In this document: positions 33,744-40,666 of the stretch, one piece after another
Numbering within the stretch: position 1 is the stretch's first letter
Layout: each line of letters starts with the position of its first letter
NCBI GenBank assembly: GCA_900317835.1
Contig: ONIL01000028.1
Span: 1 to 43,541, forward strand
DNA from: an uncultured Prevotellaceae bacterium
GTDB taxonomy: Bacteria > Bacteroidota > Bacteroidia > Bacteroidales > Muribaculaceae
Reading direction: 5' to 3'
Length of the DNA: 43,541 nucleotides
Translations under genes and position numbers: made by a program
Notes under the pieces: generated by a model
The model's input: only the letters and a program-made list of their open reading frames with translations
Databases searched by the model: none
Told to the model about the DNA's origin: nothing

Positions 33744-34382
33744 ATGGCTAATAGAAATTTTAATTCAAATGCTTCGAGTTTGCCAAACTCCTCTAGACAC
33801 ATGAACAGGAGTGAGGCGGAATTTGTTATCAAGACTAACTTGACTAACAATTGTATATTCTTCCGTGACCAGTATGGGGCTGAGTCCGTCAATGATTTCT
33901 TTGTGAAGATGATTCAAGTTGTCGGTCATAACCCCATGGTTCAGGTTGTGGATGAAAATAATTACTCAAAACACTTGAGATTAGAAGGTGCAATGTACTG
34001 GTACCGTTGTTTCATTCAGTGTGAGGTGAATGGCAAAGAAGATATTCCATTGGTTGACACCATCTTGTCGGTAAGTTTTATCAAACCAGGAGAGTTCTTT
34101 ATCGTCGCCGATGAATATTTCATTGACAACACTCTAGATGAGGACATCAGGGAGAACAGTCGCATTCTGCTGGATGAGTTAGACAAGAGCCAGAATCTCA
34201 TCGGTCTGCTTGTTGAAGGTTATCTATGGGCTCAAGGTCTTGAGAAGCAAGTTCATCAAAGGTATAGCAAGGACCACGAAGACGCTTGTCGTTATTTGTA
34301 CAGACAGGCGAGAAGTAAGTTCAACATCACTGAGGAGGATCTCGAACAATTTGGTGAAATCGTTTCAGATGAAATGGTATAA
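33744..34382 (+). CDS. Unknown element protein, paralogue A
   Basis: The 212-residue protein is soluble and rather acidic, with no signal peptide or membrane helix. I do not recognise its family. It is clearly related to the next gene at 34507: SSRHMNRSEAEFVIKTNL aligns with LSRHLNRDQARQVIRENI, AMYWYRCF with SVYWCFSS, and DELDKSQNLIGLLVEGYLW with DELDSNYGMLDTLVDGYMW. The shared frame is an N-terminal helical region, a beta-rich middle and a helical (L/D)VxGYxWxQ segment. It is followed by a hairpin that separates it from paralogue B. The role is unknown; the pair could form a hetero-oligomer or a variable pair of effectors. Confidence 0.75.
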   Translation: MANRNFNSNASSLPNSSRHMNRSEAEFVIKTNLTNNCIFFRDQYGAESVNDFFVKMIQVVGHNPMVQVVDENNYSKHLRLEGAMYWYRCFIQCEVNGKEDIPLVDTILSVSFIKPGEFFIVADEYFIDNTLDEDIRENSRILLDELDKSQNLIGLLVEGYLWAQGLEKQVHQRYSKDHEDACRYLYRQARSKFNITEEDLEQFGEIVSDEMV

Positions 34383-34444
34383 TCAGTAAGGAGGTGAAGC
34401 AACAGAAATCTAAGTAGACGTATTTATTGAGCATTTTAAATATC

Positions 34445-34480
34445 AGGCCCGTCATCGTAATAGAGCAGGGCGGGCCTTTT
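34445..34480 (+). terminator. Hairpin after paralogue A
   Basis: AGGCCCG (34445-34451) pairs with CGGGCCT (34471-34477) around a 19-nt loop, followed by TTTAAAAA. The stem GGCCCG/CGGGCC is the same as at 32909, as if the element reuses one terminator type. Confidence 0.75.
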
Positions 34481-34506
34481 AAAAACAGATAAAAAAATAA
34501 AACTTT

Positions 34507-35202
34507 ATGAACGAAAAATTTAATTTACATTTTGATATGTCTGGTTCTTCAGGTGGTTCCATGTTATCTAGGCATCTGAACCGAGATCAGGCTAGACAGG
34601 TTATTCGTGAGAACATTATCAACAACTATCTTTTGTATCGTAATGATGGAGGTATCAGTCCTGATATTCTGAAAGATATTGTTACTATTGAAAGTAAATT
34701 GAGTAAAAAGCTCCTCATTTGCCAACCCATTGAAACTGATTTTAAGAACTTTTTGTGTTGTTCTGGTTCAGTTTATTGGTGTTTTTCGTCTGAGCTCTGT
34801 ATGTTAGCGTCTATGGTACCTTCAAACAGTATTGACATAGATCCAGAAATGACTTTTAGCGTTTTATTGGATAGTGTAGTCTTTTACTCAAAAAAACAAG
34901 ATGCCACTTATCGAATCCTTGATGTTAGTGGAGTAATTGAGCCATCTTCCGCTATTTTAACAGATAACGCTCGTCTCGTTGATGAATTAGATAGCAACTA
35001 TGGCATGTTAGACACTCTCGTTGATGGTTATATGTGGGGACAGAGTATGGTGGCAGAATATGAGCAGATATATTTTTATGATACGCTGAATGCCCCTGTT
35101 ATTTGGACATACGTATCCCAAAATTATTTCTCATGGAAGCGTAAAAGATTCGAAACAGATATTATGTCTGACGGTTCCGTGACGCTTAAAGCAAGAGATT
35201 AG
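34507..35202 (+). CDS. Unknown element protein, paralogue B
   Basis: The 231-residue protein is the second member of a tandem pair with the product at 33744. It shares the SRHLNRDQAR opening, the central SVYWCF segment and the DELDSNYGMLDTLVDGYMWG segment, and has a different C-terminal tail of about 45 residues (SWKRKRFETDIM). It has no signal peptide, membrane helix or known catalytic motif. The gene is noticeably AT-rich compared with the core chromosome. It ends at a good terminator (35229-35253). The divergence of the pair, roughly 25-30% identity by eye, suggests an old duplication. Function unknown. Confidence 0.75.
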   Translation: MNEKFNLHFDMSGSSGGSMLSRHLNRDQARQVIRENIINNYLLYRNDGGISPDILKDIVTIESKLSKKLLICQPIETDFKNFLCCSGSVYWCFSSELCMLASMVPSNSIDIDPEMTFSVLLDSVVFYSKKQDATYRILDVSGVIEPSSAILTDNARLVDELDSNYGMLDTLVDGYMWGQSMVAEYEQIYFYDTLNAPVIWTYVSQNYFSWKRKRFETDIMSDGSVTLKARD

Positions 35203-35228
35203 CAAATCATAGTGTTATTAGCTTGAAG

Positions 35229-35262
35229 GGGAATGGCTGTAATGGCTATTCCCTTTCATTTT
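35229..35262 (+). terminator. Terminator after paralogue B
   Basis: GGGAATGGC (35229-35237) pairs with GCTATTCCC (35245-35253, one wobble) around a 7-nt loop, followed by TTTCATTTTT. It ends the plus-strand half of the element. The stretch 35263-35583 to the next gene holds no gene I can support. Confidence 0.8.
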
Positions 35263-35583
35263 TCCCCTTTACCGAACCGAAAAAAAGAAGAGCGACATCA
35301 ACACTTCTCCAGCATTGATATCACACTTCGATCGGACTCTCTTGATTTGAATCGACGGTGGCAGCTTAAGGCCGGTGTCTATCCAAAACAAGATAATAGC
35401 GTCCGGGATGGTGGTTTTCCCGTTTGCTCTTCACATAACGGGTCCTTCTCCATCGATATATTGTTGTTTGTTGCCCCTCTTACCCGCCAGCCTCTAATAT
35501 TGCCGGCAGTCCATTTCAGGGGCATAAATATCTCTCTTTTGTATAAGGGAACTGGGCGAATAGGGACGGAGGGAAAATTAGAG

Positions 35584-35988
35584 CTAGAGCATCAACAAGA
35601 TAAGTGATACGTCAAAGGTCATAATGAGGATTAACGCTAGTACATAGACGAAAAGATTCACTATCGCATATGTGGTGTTCCATTCTTTAGCGATAGTCAT
35701 GAGGTCCGAGTAGCAGTGGGTGAATATCTCGTTTATGGTGCCTGGGTAGTAATGCTTAATCACAGCCCAGTATCCGAAGCTATTGAACAGGAAATAGATG
35801 ATACAAGCGGTTATCCATAGCGGGTTTGTGGTTGACACAGCTATTCCAAGCATCACCAGAGCCATCACCACACATAACAACGGCCAGAGGTGGATGCAGA
35901 GATAAACGCTGATCTTCTCATAACTCCAACCAAAGGGACGGCCTATCTGAGCGAGACAGCCACACAGGAATTGAAAAATCTTGTTCAT
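35584..35988 (-). CDS. Small integral membrane protein of unknown function
   Basis: The 134-residue product has an amphipathic start and about four hydrophobic segments: about residues 28-50 (YLCIHLWPLLCVVMALVMLG), 56-78 and 108-132, the last nearly purely hydrophobic. It carries no motif I recognise. It follows the frameshifted secreted-protein gene on the minus strand and is the last gene of the leftward half of the element. Small membrane proteins at this place in mobile elements can be immunity or effector proteins, but nothing in the sequence supports that here. Confidence 0.65.
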   Translation of the reverse strand: MNKIFQFLCGCLAQIGRPFGWSYEKISVYLCIHLWPLLCVVMALVMLGIAVSTTNPLWITACIIYFLFNSFGYWAVIKHYYPGTINEIFTHCYSDLMTIAKEWNTTYAIVNLFVYVLALILIMTFDVSLILLML

Positions 35989-36052
35989 AAACTTACTTCA
36001 GAGAAATAGCATAAGCAACGGCAACATATGTATCTACAACGGCGTGTTTTTA

Positions 36053-36420
36053 TCACATGAAAACCAGTTTTGGTTTTTTGTAGCTGTATCGGTCACACAC
36101 GATCAGGATGGCTTTATCGCCATAGCTTGTATATTTGTAGCAGTAGCGGGTCTCGATGTAAATCACATCGTTGTACCCAAATTTAAGCTCATATAGGTCG
36201 CTGTCAATCCGCTTGATAGAGGCTTCATACGTTCCTTTCTCCAATTCGATCGGGACCAGGACATATTTGACACCCTTAACATTATCATAACGGTCAAGGC
36301 ACTTGCTGCCCTTTGGCAGTTCCTGCCGTCTAAGATATACTCCACCTCATAAGTGTCTTCAGCGTAAGATGCAACACCTGTTATGAGCAATGTGAGGAAG
36401 ATGAAAATCAATCGTTTCAT
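36053..36420 (-). pseudogene. Exported protein gene broken by a one-base frameshift
   Basis: The start at 36420 gives a clear signal peptide (MKRLIFIFLTLLITGVASYA) followed by EDTYEVEYILDGRNC. Near 36309-36315 the sensible reading then changes frame: after that point the next frame continues with GSKCLDRYDNVKGVKYVLVP and runs to the stop at 36053, ending YSYKKPKLVFM. Joined, the two parts make a protein of about 122 residues with one base missing inside a CCAAAGGGC stretch. The upstream frame alone would give an 85-residue product with an unnatural, tryptophan/arginine-rich tail. A real mutation or a one-base sequencing error both fit. No canonical slippery heptamer for programmed frameshifting is present. 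Family not recognised. Confidence 0.75.
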
Positions 36421-36469
36421 GACGTTATTTCTATTTTTTTGAAAAAAAGGAGTATGGAGTTACAGGTTT

Positions 36470-37663
36470 TTAAAATTCAGCGGACAATTTTTTCAGATAT
36501 TGCCATGCACGATGATATTTTCGTAGCCGTGCCACATCGTCATCGGTGATTTCTTTCAACCGCCGAATATCCATATTATCTTCCAAGTCGGCAATCTTTA
36601 CCTCTCTGCCAATAGCATTCTCGGCCGCTCTACACACGAAGTCCTCATAGTTTTCACCCTCTTGTTTTGTTACCGACAGCACCGCACTAATGATTTCCTC
36701 AGGGAAGCCCTCGTTTCTCAGATGTTCTGCCGTCACGTCAGTATCTTCAATTGTATCATGCAGCAGAGCCACAACCTTTGCGCTAATACTTTGGCATTTC
36801 TCAGCAACCCTAAATGGGTGGTGAGAATAGTCTTCACCTGCTTTGTCTTTTTGACCCTTATGGGCATCTATGCAAATTTTCCATGCATGGAAGTAAATCT
36901 CAGGCATTGGTTCACCCAACCTGCTAATTTCCGTGGGATCAGCATTAGGTTGATTTCTTCTTTTAATTCGAATGACCCGTCTCATCCTGTCGACACAATC
37001 ATGAAGTGAACCAAATTTTGGCAAACTTCGCATTGTCGATGTCTGGTCACACCTCTGTTCTTCTCGTACAGTAACCATTTTGACACGATCACCACAATGA
37101 TACTCTACAGTCAGGTAGGCACAATCATCTTTAACCCCACACCAGGCATCTGAATAATGAGCCCTCTTGTGCCATCGTTCCTCATCCTGACCAAAGATGT
37201 CACAGTCTATGGTGTCACATGTGGGATAATCAACGGGGCCTACCGAACGGGGGGTGGGATCGTATATATAATGTCTCCGATAATGGAATCCAATGAGGTT
37301 TTTATCTGTGATTAACACACCGCCGATTTCTTCATAAAACAAGGCACAATCAGCCGTGGATACCTGTAGTTCCTCCTGTTTGATTGTCTCAAGATAATCT
37401 GCACTCCAGCTGATCATATTGTCTTCATAAACACCTTTGCCACATATCCCTTCCAGCATATTTGCGGCTTTCTGTCTGATGAGGTTATATAATGCATTAT
37501 GGTGATAACACAAAGCACTCCATCTGTTTCTTACTTCTTTATTTACAGACAAAAGATCTTTCAGAAACAGCCATTCTTCCGAACTCACCGTTTTCACAGA
37601 AAAATCAAATTCGATATGCTGTCCTGAGACAGACTCGTAAAGCAAATGCATTTTCGGTTCCAT
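36470..37663 (-). CDS. RelA/SpoT/MESH1-type HD hydrolase with a novel N-terminal half
   Basis: The 397-residue protein has a C-terminal HD domain (about residues 255-390) with the pattern of ppGpp hydrolases. AHKGQ carries His268, then YSHHPFRVA, then LLHDTIEDTDVT carries the His302-Asp303 pair, and VKIADLEDNM carries Asp359; all four likely metal ligands are present. By family it could remove the 3'-pyrophosphate from (p)ppGpp or act on a related nucleotide. The first 250 residues match no domain I know and contain many cysteines and histidines (CAYLTVEYHCGDR). It ends just before the frameshifted gene; upstream it is separated by only 4 bp from a 5'-deoxynucleotidase gene. A role in nucleotide signalling or phage defence is inference. 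Confidence 0.8.
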   Translation of the reverse strand: MEPKMHLLYESVSGQHIEFDFSVKTVSSEEWLFLKDLLSVNKEVRNRWSALCYHHNALYNLIRQKAANMLEGICGKGVYEDNMISWSADYLETIKQEELQVSTADCALFYEEIGGVLITDKNLIGFHYRRHYIYDPTPRSVGPVDYPTCDTIDCDIFGQDEERWHKRAHYSDAWCGVKDDCAYLTVEYHCGDRVKMVTVREEQRCDQTSTMRSLPKFGSLHDCVDRMRRVIRIKRRNQPNADPTEISRLGEPMPEIYFHAWKICIDAHKGQKDKAGEDYSHHPFRVAEKCQSISAKVVALLHDTIEDTDVTAEHLRNEGFPEEIISAVLSVTKQEGENYEDFVCRAAENAIGREVKIADLEDNMDIRRLKEITDDDVARLRKYHRAWQYLKKLSAEF

Positions 37664-37667
37664 AATC

Positions 37668-38138
37668 CTACTTCTTTTTCAATAAATACTCAACAACACT
37701 ATTCCAATCAAGGAACTTCTCTGAGCCAAACTGAATCCATTCGCCCTTGAACTCGCTGGTGCCGTTCTTTCCTCGGTCATCAATCAGATAGTCACCCTCT
37801 ACAAGGTCTTTTCGGTGAGTGATGATCATTCGTTTGTGGAAAACGTCATCAAAGTATTTGGTTACCCAAGTTACTTTGTCAGACCATGCGGAAGGATTCT
37901 TCCAAGGAGCCGTAGAGAGTATAAAGACATCATACACCTCTGCCAGTTTGTGAACCGCCTCAATGGCTCCAGGCGTAGGCTCCATCAGCCCGAACAGCCC
38001 TGGTATTTCATCCAATCGGTCTTTGTCACCGGGTCCCTTTGCCCTGTACCGATTCTTGGTTTCTTCATCAAACTTGTCAAGTCCTGATTGAAAATCAACC
38101 AGTACGTTGTCCATGTCAAAAAATAGTCGTTTCTTCAT
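37668..38138 (-). CDS. 5'(3')-deoxyribonucleotidase-like HAD phosphatase
   Basis: The 156-residue HAD-fold protein starts with the nucleophile motif FFDMDNVLVDF (Asp8 and Asp10). It has the second motif ILSTAPW (the Ser/Thr), a helical lysine region and the third motif DYLIDDRG with paired aspartates. This matches the NT5C family (PF06941), which removes the phosphate from deoxynucleoside monophosphates. It lies between an esterase-like gene and the HD hydrolase gene on the minus strand with gaps of 9 and 4 bp, so the three are almost certainly one operon. A deoxynucleotidase beside an HD nucleotide hydrolase suggests nucleotide-pool control. Confidence 0.85.
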   Translation of the reverse strand: MKKRLFFDMDNVLVDFQSGLDKFDEETKNRYRAKGPGDKDRLDEIPGLFGLMEPTPGAIEAVHKLAEVYDVFILSTAPWKNPSAWSDKVTWVTKYFDDVFHKRMIITHRKDLVEGDYLIDDRGKNGTSEFKGEWIQFGSEKFLDWNSVVEYLLKKK

Positions 38139-38147
38139 TATTCAACT

Positions 38148-38732
38148 TCATTTGCTCTCGTTTGTCATCTCTTTAATCAACGGTATCAGTACTTCCTCGA
38201 TGACCTGCCGGTTCAAGCGGTGCTCGCCGTGGAATTGGATAACGTTATTATAATGTTGGCGGAAGACATCCTCGCAGTTGACAGTGGTGTCGTTGTCAGC
38301 AAAGAGGCCATACACGTTCTCGCAATCCTCATCGGTGATGCCATCAAACTGATGCGCCCCCATCTCTCTGAAGTGCTGGATGATGGAGTGGGTGATAGTA
38401 AAGGTAATCTCCCCATCTTTTCGAGGGTTAAAAAACTCGAATGTTCCTTCCTTCAAAATGTCTTTATGCTCATGGATGTCGAAAGCGGGGTTTACACAAA
38501 TACGCTTGAAACCACGCATCGGCTGGGCATACATGCCGCCCATGCTGGTGCCGACTATGACGTCGGGTTGCTCCTCTTTGCACAACTCCTTTAAGAAAGG
38601 CAATGCATCTGCTGGGTCGATTGGAATATCTGGTGCTAGTACTGCCCAATCTGACAATAATTCCCTCAACGTCTTAACCGTACTACCTTCACCTGAAGAA
38701 CCAAAACCGTGGAAATATATTAATTTTCTCAT
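38148..38732 (-). CDS. YqiA-like alpha/beta hydrolase (UPF0227 family)
   Basis: The 194-residue protein opens with MRKLIYFHGFGSSGEG, the oxyanion-hole region of YqiA-type esterases. It has the nucleophile elbow GTSMGGMYA with Ser63, a GLFADNDTTV segment with the acid (about Asp146-Asp148) and FHGEHRL with His168/His171 as the likely base. The YqiA family acts on small esters, but the substrate is not known. The reading frame is open to 38813, but that start falls inside the -7 box at 38811-38818, so the ATG at 38732 is preferred. It is the first gene of a leftward operon with the deoxynucleotidase and HD hydrolase. Confidence 0.82.
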   Translation of the reverse strand: MRKLIYFHGFGSSGEGSTVKTLRELLSDWAVLAPDIPIDPADALPFLKELCKEEQPDVIVGTSMGGMYAQPMRGFKRICVNPAFDIHEHKDILKEGTFEFFNPRKDGEITFTITHSIIQHFREMGAHQFDGITDEDCENVYGLFADNDTTVNCEDVFRQHYNNVIQFHGEHRLNRQVIEEVLIPLIKEMTNESK

Positions 38733-38810
38733 CTTTCTTCGCCCTTCATTCGTGTCGGGCACAACTTTTATTGTTAATTGTTGATGGTTTATCCTATTTG
38801 TCTGCATTTG

Positions 38811-38841
38811 CAAAAATAGCGCATTCTGTCCATTTTTCCAA
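38811..38841 (-). promoter_or_regulatory. Promoter of the esterase-nucleotidase-HD operon
   Basis: On the minus strand a TTGG element (TTG at 38839-38841) and TATTTTTG (38811-38818) are 20 bp apart, a good Bacteroidota match, giving a leader of about 72 nt to the ATG at 38732. The region 38842-39032 shows no gene. Confidence 0.7.
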
Positions 38842-39032
38842 GGTTAAAACGATTATTATTGTCCGTTTTCCAATCGACATCGGCAACATCATGCACTATT
38901 ATCTTCCCTGGATTTGAAATCGATGAGTTAGCCGCATTCTATTCCCAAAAATAATGAATAGCCTCACCACTGCCATTCCTCTGAGGCAGCTTAGTTATAT
39001 GATACCGTCTCAGAAATACATTAACATCTTCT

Positions 39033-39367
39033 CTAGTATTCCTTTGGCAAGAAAAAACGTTTGGTGTTTTTACATGAGGCGAGCATACAAACAATTTCCT
39101 CTAAACCTCTTGCTTCCAACACACGACAATCCTCTAATAAAGGAAGAAAAGCATCTTTGTCAACTCGTTGTCCAAGTCTATTTCCGAATCTATTGTCACC
39201 GTCCCGGCATCCTTTTATATAACTGATGGTATAATGTGAATAGTGGAAATCACCCCCGCTTCACTGACACATTCAATCAAAGCATTGTTTACCGTGTCTA
39301 CCTCTAAATTCACTTTGGGATTTTTGAGAGAAAGACAGGCCGGTAGGATCGGTTTATTCCTCTTCAT
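39033..39367 (-). pseudogene. Small protein gene with a one-base deletion in a G run
   Basis: An ATG at 39367, inside the end of the lipoprotein gene, opens a frame beginning MKRNKPILPACLSLKNPKVN that stops at 39215 after 50 codons. Adding one base to the run of five G on the minus strand (39253-39257) joins it to the next frame, which continues EAGGDFHYSHYTISYIKG and runs to the stop at 39033, ending CKNTKRFFLPKEY. The joined product of about 111 residues reads as normal soluble protein. Either the gene is broken by a homopolymer deletion or the base was lost in sequencing. The 14-bp overlap with the lipoprotein gene indicates an operon. Family not recognised. Confidence 0.6.
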
Positions 39368-40157
39368 GACTTTCTACCAAAGCCTGTGCCTCGGGGGAGA
39401 GATAGGAGAAGATTTCTTCGTAAGGGAAACTAAGTAGTAAATAATGATTGCAGTACCCTTGTATCGCAAGCGAGAAATGGTCCTCTAACAATCCATACTC
39501 GTAATTGCCAGCACCGTTCTCTGGATAGAAGAGTTGCCCTTTTTGCGTTCCCAAAAACGGGTCGACCCATTCGATAGAGTTGTATTCAGGATAATCCTCA
39601 AAGAATTTTGCTAGGTTCTCAAAACTTATTAAACTTCTCAACTGATGCCCGTCACTTTTATCGAAGGTATAGTAGTATTTATCCGAGCTGCTGCCTGCTC
39701 CACAATAAAAGCGCTCCAAGCCATAGGTGACGTACTTCTCTGTCTGTGCTTCCAATATTAATTCGAGGCCAAACGCACCCCAAAGGCTATCTTCTATCAG
39801 CGGTTTATACTTTTCCATATAATGGTTAAGCAACCGTTTGCCATCATGGGTAAACATCTCTTTCCGACTGTATGCCACGGGGGGCTGAATGTAGTGGCCA
39901 TGGATACAATGCTCACACATCTTATACATTTCTCTATTGACGAGCTCCATCACTGAGTCAACTAACACCTGTGGCCCATTGACGGGGACGTCGATATTGA
40001 ATCCTGCCCATAAATTACTGTTCTCTTCGTGACTTCCATAAAGAGTATCAATTTGCTCAACTACCTCCAAGTCCAGAGCATTCATTTGATTGCCACTTTG
40101 ACAACCAGACAATGCTGCCATGAAGCCTGCAACAATAAGAATACAATATTTTTTCAT
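39354..40157 (-). CDS. Lipoprotein, possibly DUF3298/RsiV-like
   Basis: Starting at the ATG at 40157, the 267-residue product has a lipoprotein signal (MKKYCILIVAGFMAALSGC, lipobox ending at Cys19). The frame is open to 40175, but the later ATG gives a better signal. The rest is a soluble domain with GYCNHYLLLSFPYEEIFSYL near the end and an acidic C-terminus (VESHEEE). The pattern of a central YTFDKSDGHQLRSLISFENL region and a C-terminal FPYEEIFSYLSPE recalls the DUF3298/RsiV-like family, which binds lysozyme or other ligands, but this is a weak guess. It lies just inside the right candidate attachment repeat and overlaps the frameshifted gene downstream. Confidence 0.72.
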   Translation of the reverse strand: MKKYCILIVAGFMAALSGCQSGNQMNALDLEVVEQIDTLYGSHEENSNLWAGFNIDVPVNGPQVLVDSVMELVNREMYKMCEHCIHGHYIQPPVAYSRKEMFTHDGKRLLNHYMEKYKPLIEDSLWGAFGLELILEAQTEKYVTYGLERFYCGAGSSSDKYYYTFDKSDGHQLRSLISFENLAKFFEDYPEYNSIEWVDPFLGTQKGQLFYPENGAGNYEYGLLEDHFSLAIQGYCNHYLLLSFPYEEIFSYLSPEAQALVESHEEE

Positions 40158-40329
40158 AACTTTATCCATTTTCAATTACGACAATGCATTACTTTTATTT
40201 GAACCCGTTGGAAGGATTAATCAGTTAATAAAAGGATGTTCACAGGGTTTACATATCGCTGATTATTAGAAATTTAGAGGTAAAAAAATCAGAAGCTACA
40301 CATATCACCTTATACAAAACTTGAACGCA

Positions 40330-40340
40330 AATTTCGTGAT
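40330..40340. repeat. Candidate right attachment repeat
   Basis: AATTTCGTGAT matches 29338-29348 exactly, with different flanks. It lies 173 bp before the lipoprotein start, in a gene-free stretch 40176-40666 that also holds a hairpin and a strong promoter. Confidence 0.4.
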
Positions 40341-40433
40341 AATTCTTGGAGTAGACAAGCAATTTTCCCAAAATCATGAGTTCGAACCTAAAAAACTCAA
40401 AACATTAATAGTCAATCTTAACGCTAACAAAAC

Positions 40434-40467
40434 GAAGAAAACGGCTTTGATATTGCCGTCTTTCTTC
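40434..40467 (+). terminator. Hairpin between the element and the last dockerin gene
   Basis: GAAGAAAACGGC (40434-40445) pairs with 40455-40467 over 12 bp with one bulged C and a 9-nt loop. The 3' side is TTATCAT on the plus strand. If the element is inserted between the two repeats, this hairpin would be the original terminator of the ABC operon, about 95 bp beyond the right repeat. Confidence 0.6.
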
Positions 40468-40595
40468 TTATCATAGTCCTCACACCACTTGGATTGTGTG
40501 GAATAACCAATAGTCTTTGATTCTAATCACGTTTTGGGATAGTGTTACTTTTCTTTTCGTTCTTGGCCACTCAAACTAAGTTGTTGTGAAAAATG

Positions 40596-40626
40596 TTTGA
40601 TTGTTAGGTTTTTATCACTATCTTTG
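40596..40626 (+). promoter_or_regulatory. Promoter of the large dockerin protein gene
   Basis: TTTG (40596-40599) and TATCTTTG (40619-40626) are 19 bp apart, a full Bacteroidota match, 40 bp before the ATG at 40667. Confidence 0.85.
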
Positions 40627-40666
40627 CGGAATTAAAACCAGATAAACCAACTAAATCTTTAACAAT

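Larger units (their letters stand above)
29338..40340. mobile_element. Putative integrated element of about 11 kb
   Basis: An 11-bp direct repeat, AATTTCGTGAT, occurs at 29338-29348 and 40330-40340. A tyrosine recombinase gene lies just inside the left copy. The enclosed genes are mostly unrecognised, more AT-rich in several places than the flanks, and include a helix-turn-helix protein, a ParB-like protein and a phage-type DUF5131 protein. No relaxase, capsid or conjugation gene is visible, so it could be a small genomic island or satellite. The expected chance of an 11-bp match between two flanks of about 400-500 bp is a few percent, so the ends are only a candidate. Confidence 0.5.

Noticed and set aside
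35233-35607. Plus-strand ORF of 124 codons after paralogue B
   Set aside because: Its start lies inside the paralogue-B terminator hairpin and its end overlaps the opposite-strand membrane gene by 24 bp; the product has no recognisable feature. The stretch 35263-35583 is left as gene-free.
38954-39437. Two plus-strand ORFs (90 and 64 codons) in the gap before the lipoprotein gene
   Set aside because: They run antisense through the frameshifted minus-strand gene and the lipoprotein end, whose translation looks much more like protein.
40380-40410. tRNA fragment as the integration target (GTTCGAACC-like sequence)
   Set aside because: GTTCGAACCT resembles a T-loop, but no acceptor stem, anticodon arm or CCA end surrounds it, and the direct repeat lies elsewhere.
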